A DNA stretch of 58,809 bases from Clostridia bacterium (GTDB lineage Bacteria; Bacillota; Clostridia; Peptostreptococcales; Caminicellaceae), in contig JAKSBP010000057.1 in NCBI GenBank assembly GCA_022361035.1, positions 1 through 58,809 on the forward strand, given 5' to 3'. The number at the start of each line of letters is the position of its first letter. Position 1 is the stretch's first letter. The notes beneath the pieces were generated by a model. That model was not told the DNA's origin. It ran no database searches and was given only the letters and a program-made list of their open reading frames with translations. Shown here in pieces: positions 9,605 to 18,195 of the stretch. The position numbers and the translations under genes are program-made.

Positions 9605-9985
9605 TTCCCGCGGTACCACCCTATTTGATATAAATATCCACTCATCTGGTTTTTTAAAGGTAACCAACCTTAAGGTGTAATCAAAATCAATCCTTTAATA
9701 AAAGTTTAAGGAATATAAAACCCCTTAGTTTTCATAGGATTTTTCTCCAAAAAATAGCCTACAATAAATTTCTTTAGAAAACAATTGATAAACCTACACT
9801 TTTCATGAAAAAATTTATTATACTTTGGAGTTGATTATCAAAATAGCTTAGGCAAGTTCAAAAGAAAACTATATCGATTCCCACCAACCATCGACTCTCT
9901 GAGAGTTATATAAGAAATGAATAACTCCTTAAATAGATTAACCTTCTACTACTCCTAAATATATGGATGTTCGCCTTTAAAATCT
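9567..9985 (-). promoter_or_regulatory. T-box leader of leuS, leucine-specific
   Basis: The conserved T-box AGGGTGGTACCGCGGG is at 9607-9622. Upstream are the Stem I features: AGTAGAAGG (about 9942-9950), the distal loop sequence GATGGTTGGTGGGAA, and a specifier in TGAA-CTT-GCC. The specifier CUU (9854-9856) is a leucine codon, in agreement with the downstream gene. The T-box UGGU can pair with the ACCA end carried by both tRNA-Leu genes in this window. Uncharged tRNA-Leu would stabilise the antiterminator. The transcription start was not located precisely; the right boundary is approximate. Confidence 0.95.
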
Positions 9986-10078
9986 AACCTCTTCTTTTCT
10001 TTAAAGGATTTATTAAGATTTAAAAGGGATTATCTTTACCATATTTAATTTTCTTTATTAGTATTTATTTTAATAATT

Positions 10079-10441
10079 TTATGATTCCATGTCAATATCT
10101 AATTCAACATATTTTGCACCTTTCCAAATTCTTTCTATATCATAAAAGGTTCTTTCTTCCTCAGTAAATATATGGACAACTACATCTAAATAATCCATTA
10201 GTATCCAGCTTCCTTCTTTATAGCCCTCTTTATGGCTTACAAACACACTATTTTTAGACAATTTTTTTTCAATCTCATCAGCTAAAGCAATCGTATGTTT
10301 TTTAGAATTTCCTGTTGCTATTACAAAGTATTCTGCAAAAGCCGTAAGATTACTTACATCTAATAAAACAATATCCTTTCCTTTTTTATCATCTATACTT
10401 TTACATATATCAATAGCAAGTCCTCTCTCTATTTTTGCCAT
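10079..10441 (-). CDS. rsfS: Ribosome silencing factor (RsfS/YbeB/Iojap)
   Basis: RsfS binds L14 on the 50S subunit and blocks subunit joining under nutrient limitation. The 120-residue product carries the typical family pattern (DISNLTAFAEYFVIATG-like DVSNLTAFAEYFVIATGNS, then EGYKEGSWILMDYLDVVVHIF and FYDIERIW). Start ATG at 10441 with GGAGG. In Firmicutes it normally follows nadD-yqeK; here a CaCA antiporter gene lies between yqeK and rsfS. Confidence 0.95.
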   Translation of the reverse strand: MAKIERGLAIDICKSIDDKKGKDIVLLDVSNLTAFAEYFVIATGNSKKHTIALADEIEKKLSKNSVFVSHKEGYKEGSWILMDYLDVVVHIFTEEERTFYDIERIWKGAKYVELDIDMES

Positions 10442-10516
10442 TCATTATCCTCCCTTATATTTTGAACAAAAACATTTGTCTCTATTTGAAACTTTACATG
10501 AAAAGCAGTTCTATAT

Positions 10517-11524
10517 TTATGCTGAAAATGCATTATACCCTAAGAAGGTCAAATATCCTATATAAATCAAAAGCAATACTAACCCAGTAGATCTGTTAAG
10601 CTTCCTATTATATATTCCTGAAATAACTAGGATTAACATTAATAAAAGGGCTACTGGTAAATCAACGTAGAGGGTCTGGGGAACATCTTTAAAGTTCCTT
10701 GCTAAAAATAATATATCTCTTTTACCAATAACAAGTCCCTGTTCCGTTGTAAAAGCAGCTGTCCCTAATATCATTGTGTTATTTAATATATTAGCACCTA
10801 TAATATTCCCTACAGAAATTCCTTCATGACCTTTAACTATTGCTGTAATACTAGTGGTGAGCTCTGGTAGAGATGTTCCCAGTGCTATTAAGGTTAAACT
10901 AATAATTTGTTCAGGAACGTTAAAAAACTCAGCGATATCTCTTCCATTATCTACTAAAAGCTGGGCTCCAATAACAATAAATATAGTTCCTATTACAAAT
11001 TTAAGAAGATTTTTTATCAATATACTGGCACTTACCTTTTTATTTTTCCTATTATTTTTCACAAGTATATTGCTTAGTCTAAACTGCTTTAAATTTAACC
11101 TAATAAATATGGCTAAAACTACAAATAGTATAATTCCCTCGACTTTGGTCAGCAGGGTATCTATACTGAAAATCAGCAATAATATCGTTGAAATTATCAT
11201 AAGTAAGCCCTTTTCACTAAAATGCTTTCTATTAACCTCACTAGGTGCAAAAAGAATTGCTGTAGAAAGAATTAGTCCTATATTACAAATCGTAGAGCCT
11301 ACTGCATTACCAATAGCCATGTCCGGAGAGCCCTGGGTTGATGCAAATACAGAAACAAACAACTCTGGCAAGGTTGTGGCTAAACTTACTATTGTAGCAC
11401 CTATAATAATAGTGGGAATTCCTGTAACAGTTGCAAACCATACTGATGCATTGACAAATAACTCTCCCCCTTTTATTATAATTATTAATCCAAGTAAAAA
11501 TAGGAATAAAACAAAATAAATCAA
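10517..11524 (-). CDS. Calcium/sodium:cation antiporter (CaCA family, YrbG-like)
   Basis: Integral membrane exchanger with about ten transmembrane segments and the two inverted repeats of the family. The first repeat shows TTLPELFVSV and GNAVGSTICNIG; the second shows LGTSLPELTTSI and GNIIGANILNN. The acidic residue in each LPE motif coordinates the cation. Length (335 residues) is normal. The start is TTG at 11522-11524 with GGAGG nine bases upstream; no suitable ATG exists nearby. Substrate (Ca2+ or Na+) is inferred from the family. It is inserted between yqeK and rsfS, an uncommon place. Confidence 0.93.
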   Translation of the reverse strand: MIYFVLFLFLLGLIIIIKGGELFVNASVWFATVTGIPTIIIGATIVSLATTLPELFVSVFASTQGSPDMAIGNAVGSTICNIGLILSTAILFAPSEVNRKHFSEKGLLMIISTILLLIFSIDTLLTKVEGIILFVVLAIFIRLNLKQFRLSNILVKNNRKNKKVSASILIKNLLKFVIGTIFIVIGAQLLVDNGRDIAEFFNVPEQIISLTLIALGTSLPELTTSITAIVKGHEGISVGNIIGANILNNTMILGTAAFTTEQGLVIGKRDILFLARNFKDVPQTLYVDLPVALLLMLILVISGIYNRKLNRSTGLVLLLIYIGYLTFLGYNAFSA

Positions 11525-11559
11525 TTCTAATGTCCTCCATTACTTCCTAATTATTTCTT

Positions 11560-12150
11560 CTAAGTTTTTACTGAAATCCTTTCTAAAATTAGACTATTTC
11601 TAGCTAGAATACTATTATTATGTAATAGCAGCCCTTTTTTTATCACATATTTTATACAGTTATCTAATGCCATAAGTACTGCTTTATTCAGATCATATAA
11701 AGCAATGCTCCTAATTTTTTCTACTTCAGCAGCCTTTCTATTTGGTTCTATATAGTCTGCTAAATATATAATTTTTTCAAGTTTAGACATATGCTTTCTT
11801 CCAGTGGTATGATATCTTATTGCGTTAAGAATATCTTCATCCTCAATATTAAATTTATTTTTAACTAGCTCAGCTCCAATTAAACCATGGGCCAAGTCTA
11901 CTTGGGTGTCGATAACTTCATCGGTTGCTATTTTAAATTCATTTATATACTGACTCAGTTCATCATGGGATAAATTTCTAGCATAATCATGTAAGATTCC
12001 AGCAATCTCAGCCTTTTTTTCACAGACTCCATATAGTTTGGCAAGCCTCACAGAAGTATTGGAAACTCCAATAGAATGAAGATATCGTTTGGGCTTCAAT
12101 CTCTCCTTTAAAATTAATTTCACTGATTCTAAGTCAATTAATTTTTCCAC
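11560..12150 (-). CDS. yqeK: YqeK, symmetrical Ap4A hydrolase (HD domain)
   Basis: HD-domain phosphohydrolase; YqeK proteins cleave diadenosine tetraphosphate symmetrically. Metal-binding motifs are present in order: HSIGVS (His), GILHDYAR (HD), HGLIGAEL (His), AIRYHTTGR (His), LADYIEP (Asp). Length is about 196 residues. The start is uncertain: a GTG at 12150 lies five bases after GGGGTGG, while the earlier GTG at 12159 overlaps that site. It follows nadD as in Bacillus. Function is taken from the family. Confidence 0.92.
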   Translation of the reverse strand: MEKLIDLESVKLILKERLKPKRYLHSIGVSNTSVRLAKLYGVCEKKAEIAGILHDYARNLSHDELSQYINEFKIATDEVIDTQVDLAHGLIGAELVKNKFNIEDEDILNAIRYHTTGRKHMSKLEKIIYLADYIEPNRKAAEVEKIRSIALYDLNKAVLMALDNCIKYVIKKGLLLHNNSILARNSLILERISVKT

Positions 12151-12233
12151 CTCTACCACCCCTATATATACAGAAATTCAAATATATTGCTTACATTTAT
12201 TTCTACACGCTTTTTTTAAATGTCTACTAATCC

Positions 12234-12851
12234 TTAAAATTGGTTATCTATATATAGTTTATTTTTATAAATATAATATTCCACAGATTCTGGCACAATA
12301 TATTTTATACTTTTACCTAAACTTATTCTCTCTCTTATATCAGTAGAAGAAATAGCTAGTGCAGGAACTGTTGTTACTATAATATTTGCATCGTATTTTT
12401 CTTTTAACTCCCCTATTTTTTCCCTAAGCTTTTTTTCATCTATTCCAGGTCTACTTGCTGCAATAAAATTACACAGAGTTAAAAGCTTCCCTACCCTATT
12501 CCAAGTCTCTAGTTCATATATTGCATCAGCCCCTGTAATAAAGTATAATTCAGCATCTTTGTGAATTATTTCTTTAAACTTCTCGATAGTGTTTACTGTA
12601 TAGGATATATTTTTATCCTCAATCTCAATCTTCGATACTTCAAAATAGGGGTTTGTTATGGTTGCCAATAAAGTCATAAAATACCTATGCTTACTACTGG
12701 ATATATTTTTATCCTGCTTATGGGGTGGAATGCCCGCAGGTATAAAGTATACCATATCTAAATTAAATTGGGCTCGTATCTGTTCTGCTAGCACTAGATG
12801 TCCATAATGAATTGGGTCAAATGTTCCTCCCATTAATCCAATCTTTTTCAT
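12234..12851 (-). CDS. nadD: Nicotinate-nucleotide adenylyltransferase
   Basis: NadD adenylates nicotinate mononucleotide, the penultimate step of NAD synthesis. The 205-residue product shows the nucleotidyltransferase motif GGTFDPIHYGH near the N-terminus, FITGADAIYELETW in the middle, and the C-terminal SSTDIRERI signature. ATG at 12849-12851 is preceded by GGAGGAAGAA, better than the TTG four codons upstream, which lies in the ribosome binding site. The gene sits between yhbY and yqeK as in other Firmicutes. Confidence 0.97.
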   Translation of the reverse strand: MKKIGLMGGTFDPIHYGHLVLAEQIRAQFNLDMVYFIPAGIPPHKQDKNISSSKHRYFMTLLATITNPYFEVSKIEIEDKNISYTVNTIEKFKEIIHKDAELYFITGADAIYELETWNRVGKLLTLCNFIAASRPGIDEKKLREKIGELKEKYDANIIVTTVPALAISSTDIRERISLGKSIKYIVPESVEYYIYKNKLYIDNQF

Positions 12852-12928
12852 TTCTTCCTCCAACCTTTTGAGGCCATAGTGTATTATTATATTTTATCAA
12901 AACATTAAAGGTTAAGCTATTTTAATTC

Positions 12929-13222
12929 CTACTTTGGCAATTCAATTTTAGGGTCTTCATATGATTTTTTATAAAGAACAAATTTCCTCCCAATAGCTTG
13001 AACAAACTCTGAGTTAGTTAATCTTGCAACTTCATTTGCTGCTTCCTTTGTATCTAAAATACTACTTTTTTGTATATTTACCTTAACTATCTCCCGTGTC
13101 TCCAATGTATCCCTTAACTGCCTTAAAAAAGCTTGTGATATTCCTTCTTTGCCTATGTGGGATACAGCATCAATATTATTGGCTAAACCTTTTAAATAGG
13201 ACCTCTGCTTACTTGTTAACAA
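12929..13222 (-). CDS. yhbY: YhbY family RNA-binding protein (CRM domain)
   Basis: Small CRM-domain protein that associates with pre-50S ribosomes. The 97-residue form from a TTG at 13220-13222 begins M-LTSKQRSYLKGLA, the standard family start, and has AAGGAGAGG just upstream. A longer frame to 13252 would overlap obg and lacks a site. The core motif with the GxxG loop-like HIGKEGIS and the terminal GRKFVLYK are present. It follows obg by 13 bp, likely one transcript. Confidence 0.93.
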   Translation of the reverse strand: MLTSKQRSYLKGLANNIDAVSHIGKEGISQAFLRQLRDTLETREIVKVNIQKSSILDTKEAANEVARLTNSEFVQAIGRKFVLYKKSYEDPKIELPK

Positions 13223-13235
13223 TAAAACCCTCTCC

Positions 13236-14516
13236 TTAATCGTAAAATTCAAATTCTATGTCATAGACTTTCACTGTATCTCCATCTTCTATTCCTAGCT
13301 TCTTTAACTCCTCAAAGGCACCTCTTTTCTTTAAAATACTTTGAAATCTTCTTATAGAGTCTATATCGGTAAAATCCGTAGAATAAACTAACTTCTCAAT
13401 AGCTTTGCCTTTTATTATATAATCATGTCCTTCTTTTTTGATAATTAATTCATCCTTATCCTTTTTCTCTAATTTAAATATCTTATGGTTAGGGTCTACA
13501 TTTTCTATTTCTACATCCTCTATTTTATCTAAAAGTTCAGTTACATAGAGCATCAATTCCTTCAATCCCCTTTTAATAGCAGCAGATATGGGAAATACTT
13601 TATATCCCTTTGCATTCATAGCTTTTTCAAATTCCTTTAATTTCTCCTCATCCTCTAAAAGGTCTACTTTATTAGCAGCAATTACTTGCTTCCTAGAGGC
13701 TAAGACGGGATTAAATCGCTTAAGCTCACTATTAATTTTTTCAAAATCTTCTATAGGGTCACGTCCTTCAATTCCTGAAATATCTATTACATGTATTAAA
13801 AGCTTTGTCCTTTCTACATGACGTAAAAACTCATGACCTAATCCTACTCCTTGATGGGCACCTTCAATAAGTCCGGGAATATCGGCTAAAACAAAGGATT
13901 TCTCTTCAATAACATTTACAACCCCCAGATTTGGAGTAATCGTTGTAAAGTGATAATTAGCAATCTTGGGATTGGCCTTTGTTACCACAGAAAGCAAAGT
14001 AGATTTACCCACATTTGGAAACCCTACAAGTCCTACATCGGCTAAGAGCTTGAGTTCTAGTATAATCCATCGTTCTTCGCCATAGTCTCCAGCCTCAGCA
14101 AAGTTAGGTGCTTGTCTAGTAGAGGTTTTATAATGAACGTTTCCCTTACCTCCCTTTCCACCCTTTGCAATTATGGCTCTCTGACCGTTTTCAGTTAAAT
14201 CTGCTAAAACTATCCCTGTCTCTTCATCCTTTACAATAGTCCCAGGAGGCACCTTTAAAATTAAATCTTCTCCATCCTTACCAAATCTGTTCTTACGGCT
14301 TCCGTTTTCTCCTGACATAGCTTCATACTTTTTTTTATACCTAAAGTCCATCAAAGTCCTTAATCCTTCATCTACTTCAAATATTATATTGGCCCCCCGG
14401 CCTCCATCGCCTCCATCTGGGCCTCCTGTGGGCACATATTTTTCTCTACGAAAGGAAACCGCACCATTTCCTCCCTTTCCACCTTTAGCAAATATTCTAG
14501 CTTTATCTACAAACAT
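13236..14516 (-). CDS. obgE: Obg GTPase (ObgE/CgtA)
   Basis: Essential GTPase for late 50S maturation and stress signalling. The 426-residue product has the glycine-rich Obg fold (1-158; GGDGGRG, GKGGKGN), then a G domain. Its G1 is GFPNVGKSTL, G3 is DIPGLIEGAHQG and G4 is NKVD. A C-terminal OCT domain (about 345-426) ends in YDIEFEFYD. ATG at 14514-14516 follows AGGTGATAGG; the GTG three codons earlier overlaps this site. It is followed by yhbY, nadD and yqeK. Confidence 0.98.
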   Translation of the reverse strand: MFVDKARIFAKGGKGGNGAVSFRREKYVPTGGPDGGDGGRGANIIFEVDEGLRTLMDFRYKKKYEAMSGENGSRKNRFGKDGEDLILKVPPGTIVKDEETGIVLADLTENGQRAIIAKGGKGGKGNVHYKTSTRQAPNFAEAGDYGEERWIILELKLLADVGLVGFPNVGKSTLLSVVTKANPKIANYHFTTITPNLGVVNVIEEKSFVLADIPGLIEGAHQGVGLGHEFLRHVERTKLLIHVIDISGIEGRDPIEDFEKINSELKRFNPVLASRKQVIAANKVDLLEDEEKLKEFEKAMNAKGYKVFPISAAIKRGLKELMLYVTELLDKIEDVEIENVDPNHKIFKLEKKDKDELIIKKEGHDYIIKGKAIEKLVYSTDFTDIDSIRRFQSILKKRGAFEELKKLGIEDGDTVKVYDIEFEFYD

Positions 14517-14790
14517 TCCTATCACCTTTAAATTTGTCTTTAATAAAAAACTCTATAGTATATTTTACCAAAATAATTATACCAATAATTTCATAAAGTT
14601 CCAAGCTGTTATACTCGAAAATTAAGAAATAAAAATATTTCTTTAAAAACTACTTTTTCAATAACCCTAATCTAGTTTTCCCTTATCATCATTATGTAAT
14701 ACATCGATGATTTATAACATCAATATGGTTTTTAAAAAATCAACAAGAAATTTTTTATTTCTATAATTTTTAGTAAATTTTATATTATAA
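14517..14790. other. Non-coding gap between obgE and the rpmA terminator
   Basis: AT-rich region without a supported reading frame. It must contain the obgE promoter if the upstream hairpin at 14791-14820 terminates transcription, but no convincing -35/-10 pair was found. Confidence 0.4.
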
Positions 14791-14820
14791 AAGCCCATAC
14801 CTTAAAAAAGTATGGGCTTT
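14791..14820 (-). terminator. Terminator of the rplU-prp-rpmA operon
   Basis: Perfect 10-bp stem AAGCCCATAC / GTATGGGCTT with a 9-nt loop, eight bases after the rpmA stop. On the minus strand it ends in TTATAATA, a modest T-rich tail. Confidence 0.82.
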
Positions 14821-14828
14821 GGTCCAAA

Positions 14829-15128
14829 TTATTGTACTTGAGCTTCCTCTACAGGATATACACTAACCTGTTTCTTAACTTTACCTTTTCTTTCAAATTT
14901 AACAACACCATTCACTTTAGCAAAAAGTGTGTCGTCTCCACCTTTTCCAACATTATTACCAGGATGTATTTTTGTTCCTCTTTGTCTAACTAGAATACTT
15001 CCAGCATTGACAAATTGCCCATCGGCTCTTTTAACACCTAGTCTCTTGGACTCACTATCACGACCATTTTTAGAAGAACCTACTCCCTTTTTACTGGCAA
15101 ACAGCTGAAGATTAATTTTAAATAGCAT
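14829..15128 (-). CDS. rpmA: 50S ribosomal protein L27 (with Prp-cleaved N-terminus)
   Basis: L27 lines the peptidyl transferase centre. Starting at ATG 15126-15128 behind AGGAGG, the 99-residue product begins [19 protein letters not shown]. Firmicute L27 carries this N-terminal extension, removed by the Prp protease before the Ala of ASKK. The prp gene is immediately upstream. The conserved core ([21 protein letters not shown] and [16 protein letters not shown]) is intact. Confidence 0.99.
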   Translation of the reverse strand: MLFKINLQLFASKKGVGSSKNGRDSESKRLGVKRADGQFVNAGSILVRQRGTKIHPGNNVGKGGDDTLFAKVNGVVKFERKGKVKKQVSVYPVEEAQVQ

Positions 15129-15132
15129 AGCT

Positions 15133-15465
15133 TCACACCTCCTCATCTTGAAGCTTTATATAATCAGGATACATTTCTGAAGTTCCTTTTATTCCAATAA
15201 TCATAGTATCAATAATTATATTTGCCCTCTCCCTTTGAATATCATCGATGTTATCAGGAATCTGGCACAAAAGCCATCCTTCATCCATTTCATATGTAAC
15301 ATCTATCTTTCCTACTTGGTCGAGAGCTAGCACTATAGTTTGGCTAAGAATAGATATGCTAGCACATACTATATCCTTCCCAGCTTCATCGGCATTAGCA
15401 TGTCCCTGCACACTAAAGGATACTACATTCTTTTCTTTATTTCTAATAACTTTTATTGTTATCAT
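15133..15465 (-). CDS. prp: Ribosomal-processing cysteine protease Prp
   Basis: Prp cleaves the N-terminal extension of L27 (previously annotated YsxB). The 110-residue product has the catalytic pair at His22 (in [11 protein letters not shown]) and Cys34 (in [10 protein letters not shown]), exactly the family positions. It lies between rplU and rpmA with 11-bp and 4-bp gaps, and the downstream L27 has the matching cleavage motif. Confidence 0.97.
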   Translation of the reverse strand: MITIKVIRNKEKNVVSFSVQGHANADEAGKDIVCASISILSQTIVLALDQVGKIDVTYEMDEGWLLCQIPDNIDDIQRERANIIIDTMIIGIKGTSEMYPDYIKLQDEEV

Positions 15466-15476
15466 ACTTTATAGCC

Positions 15477-15788
15477 TTAAGAACTAATTTTTTCAATCTT
15501 AATTTTTGTATGTGGCTGACGATGACCCTGTTTTCTTCTATAGTCTTTTTTAGATTTGTATTTAAATACAATGATTTTAGGTCCTTTACCTTGCTCAACT
15601 ACAGAAGCTTCTACTTTAGCACCTTCAACAAAGGGAGTACCAACAGATAGGTTTCCTTCATTGGAAACAGCTAAAACTTTATCAAAGCTAACAGTTTCAC
15701 CAGTTGCAGCTTCAATTTTTTCAATAAATAGAGTATCTCCTTCTTGAACTCTATACTGCTTTCCACCAGTCTCAATAATTGCGTACAT
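15477..15788 (-). CDS. rplU: 50S ribosomal protein L21
   Basis: L21 of the large subunit, 103 residues, beginning [18 protein letters not shown] and ending in [18 protein letters not shown], both standard. Start ATG 15788 with AGGAGG. First gene of rplU-prp-rpmA, preceded by an L21 leader RNA and a clear promoter. Confidence 0.99.
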   Translation of the reverse strand: MYAIIETGGKQYRVQEGDTLFIEKIEAATGETVSFDKVLAVSNEGNLSVGTPFVEGAKVEASVVEQGKGPKIIVFKYKSKKDYRRKQGHRQPHTKIKIEKISS

Positions 15789-15918
15789 TTTTACACCTCC
15801 TCAATCCAGACTCGCCAAATCCAGGTAACCCAGAGTTATTATTTCCATAGCTCTAGGGTTTTAAAACCCGATTCGAGCGGCTACAAAGGATATGAACCAG
15901 CAGGTTCAGTATCCACAA
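15789..15918 (-). promoter_or_regulatory. Ribosomal protein L21 leader
   Basis: The 5' untranslated region contains two clear hairpins (GAACCTGCTGGTTC, and GGGTTTTAAAACCC followed by conserved-looking GAGCTATGG/AACTCTGGGTTACCTGG). It lies directly upstream of rplU where the Firmicute L21 leader is usually found. The RNA is believed to bind L21 for autogenous control. Identification is by position and general look; no covariance model was run. Confidence 0.75.
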
Positions 15919-15925
15919 CACATAT

Positions 15926-15954
15926 ATGTTATCACAGCTAAAAAAGAATGTCAA
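15926..15954 (-). promoter_or_regulatory. Promoter of rplU operon
   Basis: TTGACA (15949-15954) and TAACAT (15926-15931) are separated by 17 bp on the minus strand, just upstream of the L21 leader. SigA-type. Confidence 0.8.
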
Positions 15955-15959
15955 TAATT

Positions 15960-17468
15960 TTAACCTTTAACCCTTTCACTTAAAATATCCTTTACTTTAC
16001 TCAATCTCCCTTTATGTACAATTTCATAGTCATTAACATGTACCCTATCATTTTCTCTAATGAACACCTTTAAGTTTAATTCATTCTCTAATCTTTCTAA
16101 GTATTCTTTCATGTCATTGACTAAAACGGTTTTAACCTCTCTATTAAGCTCTACTATTACCGCTTCGGAATTGGTATGCAATGATATTCTTCTTAGCTGA
16201 TTTTCTAAATTGTTAATGACCGTCTCTGGAGTAAAAACCATTCCTAGTCCCTCACAATATGGGCATTTCCTTTCAAGGATTGAGCTAATACGCTTTCTAA
16301 CTTTTTTTCTAGTCATTTCAACAAGGCCAAGTCCTGTCATGCCTAATATATTTGTCCTTACCCTATCCTTTGACAGCTCCTCACATAAAAGCTCTAATAT
16401 ATTTTCCTCATCATCCTTTTTAGGCATGTCAATAAAATCGATTATAATGATTCCACCTATATCCCTTAGTCTAATTTGCTTAGCTATTTCCCTAACTGCT
16501 TCCCTATTTACTTTAATAATGGTCTGGGCTAAATCAGTGGTACCAACATATTTTCCCGTATTTACATCAATAATTGTAAGGGCTTCAGTTTTATCTATTA
16601 CTATGTATCCTCCACTTTTTAACCATACTCTCCTGCTTAATGCATTCCTTATCATTTTCTCAATGCCATAATAGCTAAAAATATCTATTCCTGGGTCATA
16701 ATACTTCACTCTACTTTTAAGCTTTGGAGAAATCATATCTAAGAATTCTATAATCCTATTATAATTTTCCCTATCGTTGATAACTAACTCTTCAATATCA
16801 TCGGTAAATAGGTCTCTAATGGTTCTATGAATTAAATCTAAATCCTTATATATTATTTTGGGTGGAAAGCCTAGTTTTTTTTCCTTTTCAATCTTATGCC
16901 AAAGTTTTAAAAGGTATTTCAAATCTTCTTCAAAATCATGCTTTTCTCTATTCTCCGATTCCGTTCTCATTATTAAGCCCATACCCTTGGGTTTAATTTC
17001 CTCAGCAATCCTTTTAAGTCTATCTCTTTCATCCTCATCTTCAATTCTACGTGATATTCCTATGTAATCAACATTAGACATTAACACTAAGTATCTCCCG
17101 GGAAATGAAAGCTGTGTAGTTACCCGTGCACCTTTACTATCTATAGGTTCTTTAATAACTTGAACTATTATCTCCTGTCCATTTTTAACGACTTCCCTTA
17201 TTGAAATATCCTTTGAGGATATATTTTTATCATCAAATATTTCCTGGGGAATTGCATCCTTAACATATAAAAAAGCATTTTTTTCTAATCCAATATCCAC
17301 AAAGGCTGCTTGCATGCCAGGCAAGACATTCTTTACCCTACCTTTGTAGATATTTCCCACATGCCTCTTGAAGTTTCTGCTCTCAATATAATATTCAACT
17401 AATTCTCCATCTTCTAATAATGAAACACGACTTTGGCTAAGTCCAGAATCAACTACTATCTTATTCAT
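15960..17468 (-). CDS. rng: Ribonuclease G / RNase E family endoribonuclease
   Basis: Single-strand endoribonuclease of RNA processing and turnover. The 502-residue product has an N-terminal S1-like domain (about 36-120). The catalytic aspartates are Asp301 (IDVNTGK) and Asp344 (IIIDFIDMP), and the zinc-link motif CPYC is at 402-405. It lacks the long C-terminal scaffold of RNase E, so it is the short RNase G type. Start ATG 17468. It lies 19 bp after a DUF2344 gene and upstream of the rplU promoter, an arrangement common in Clostridia. Confidence 0.96.
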   Translation of the reverse strand: MNKIVVDSGLSQSRVSLLEDGELVEYYIESRNFKRHVGNIYKGRVKNVLPGMQAAFVDIGLEKNAFLYVKDAIPQEIFDDKNISSKDISIREVVKNGQEIIVQVIKEPIDSKGARVTTQLSFPGRYLVLMSNVDYIGISRRIEDEDERDRLKRIAEEIKPKGMGLIMRTESENREKHDFEEDLKYLLKLWHKIEKEKKLGFPPKIIYKDLDLIHRTIRDLFTDDIEELVINDRENYNRIIEFLDMISPKLKSRVKYYDPGIDIFSYYGIEKMIRNALSRRVWLKSGGYIVIDKTEALTIIDVNTGKYVGTTDLAQTIIKVNREAVREIAKQIRLRDIGGIIIIDFIDMPKKDDEENILELLCEELSKDRVRTNILGMTGLGLVEMTRKKVRKRISSILERKCPYCEGLGMVFTPETVINNLENQLRRISLHTNSEAVIVELNREVKTVLVNDMKEYLERLENELNLKVFIRENDRVHVNDYEIVHKGRLSKVKDILSERVKG

Positions 17469-17487
17469 TGCTTTCCCACCCTAAAAA

Positions 17488-18195
17488 TCAAATTATTGAA
17501 TCAATTGGGATTAGCTTTCTATCTCCCTTTGACGAAAAGGTTTCTAATCTATGTACCCTTAATTTTTCTAAATCCATAGCTACTCCTTCTAGCTCAACTA
17601 ATTTCTCTATAACAATTTCTGGTTTTAGATTTCCTTGACTTCCTGTTGAAGTAGTTATTTTAAAAATAATTTCTTTATCTTCTAAGGCTAGAATTATAGC
17701 CTCTTTAATATGCTTTCTAATATCAACAGTTCTTACTTTATTTTTCTTCCCCACCTTTTCATAAAAAATTTCATTTCTCTGTAGAAATTTTTCTAATATT
17801 CTACTTATTTCATTATATTGGTAATCTCTTTGTGTATAGCACTTAACAACATAAGTAGAATCTTCAACTATACTCATAAGAGATTTAGTCTTAGTATCAA
17901 CATACTTACATTTAATAAATTTTATGCCCTTTGGCAATTCCATATTAAGCTTTTTTTGAAAATCATTAGAATCTATCTTCTCTTCAATCTCCACCGTTAA
18001 ATACTCTCCTTCACTCGAAACTCCTACGGCCAATGGAGCTGCAAAGGATATCTTAGGGTGCGGATTGAATCCTTGAGAAAATTTTAATGCTATATCAGCT
18101 CTTCTAAGGGCTCTTTCAACTACTCTAATTAGCTCTAGATGAGAAAGAAATTTCATCCTATCCTGTTTAGTAAACTTAACTAAAATCTTATACAT
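17488..18195 (-). CDS. DUF2344 protein, partner of radical SAM protein (TIGR03936 type)
   Basis: Uncharacterised protein of about 235 residues beginning MYKILVKFTKQDRMKFLSHLE and containing FSQGFNPHPKISFAAPLAVG, the family hallmark. Its ATG overlaps the stop codon of the preceding radical SAM gene (TGATG), so translation is coupled. The family is found almost always next to, or fused with, this radical SAM enzyme and near RNase G and L21. A role in RNA or ribosome-related modification has been suspected but is not established. Confidence 0.9.
   Translation of the reverse strand: MYKILVKFTKQDRMKFLSHLELIRVVERALRRADIALKFSQGFNPHPKISFAAPLAVGVSSEGEYLTVEIEEKIDSNDFQKKLNMELPKGIKFIKCKYVDTKTKSLMSIVEDSTYVVKCYTQRDYQYNEISRILEKFLQRNEIFYEKVGKKNKVRTVDIRKHIKEAIILALEDKEIIFKITTSTGSQGNLKPEIVIEKLVELEGVAMDLEKLRVHRLETFSSKGDRKLIPIDSII

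Noticed and set aside
10854..11519. 221-codon plus-strand frame
   Set aside because: It lies entirely antisense to the CaCA antiporter, which has clear family motifs. The frame has low-complexity hydrophobic content and no ribosome binding site.
16210..16671. 153-codon plus-strand frame
   Set aside because: Antisense shadow of RNase G, which carries catalytic aspartates and a CPYC motif in the other direction.
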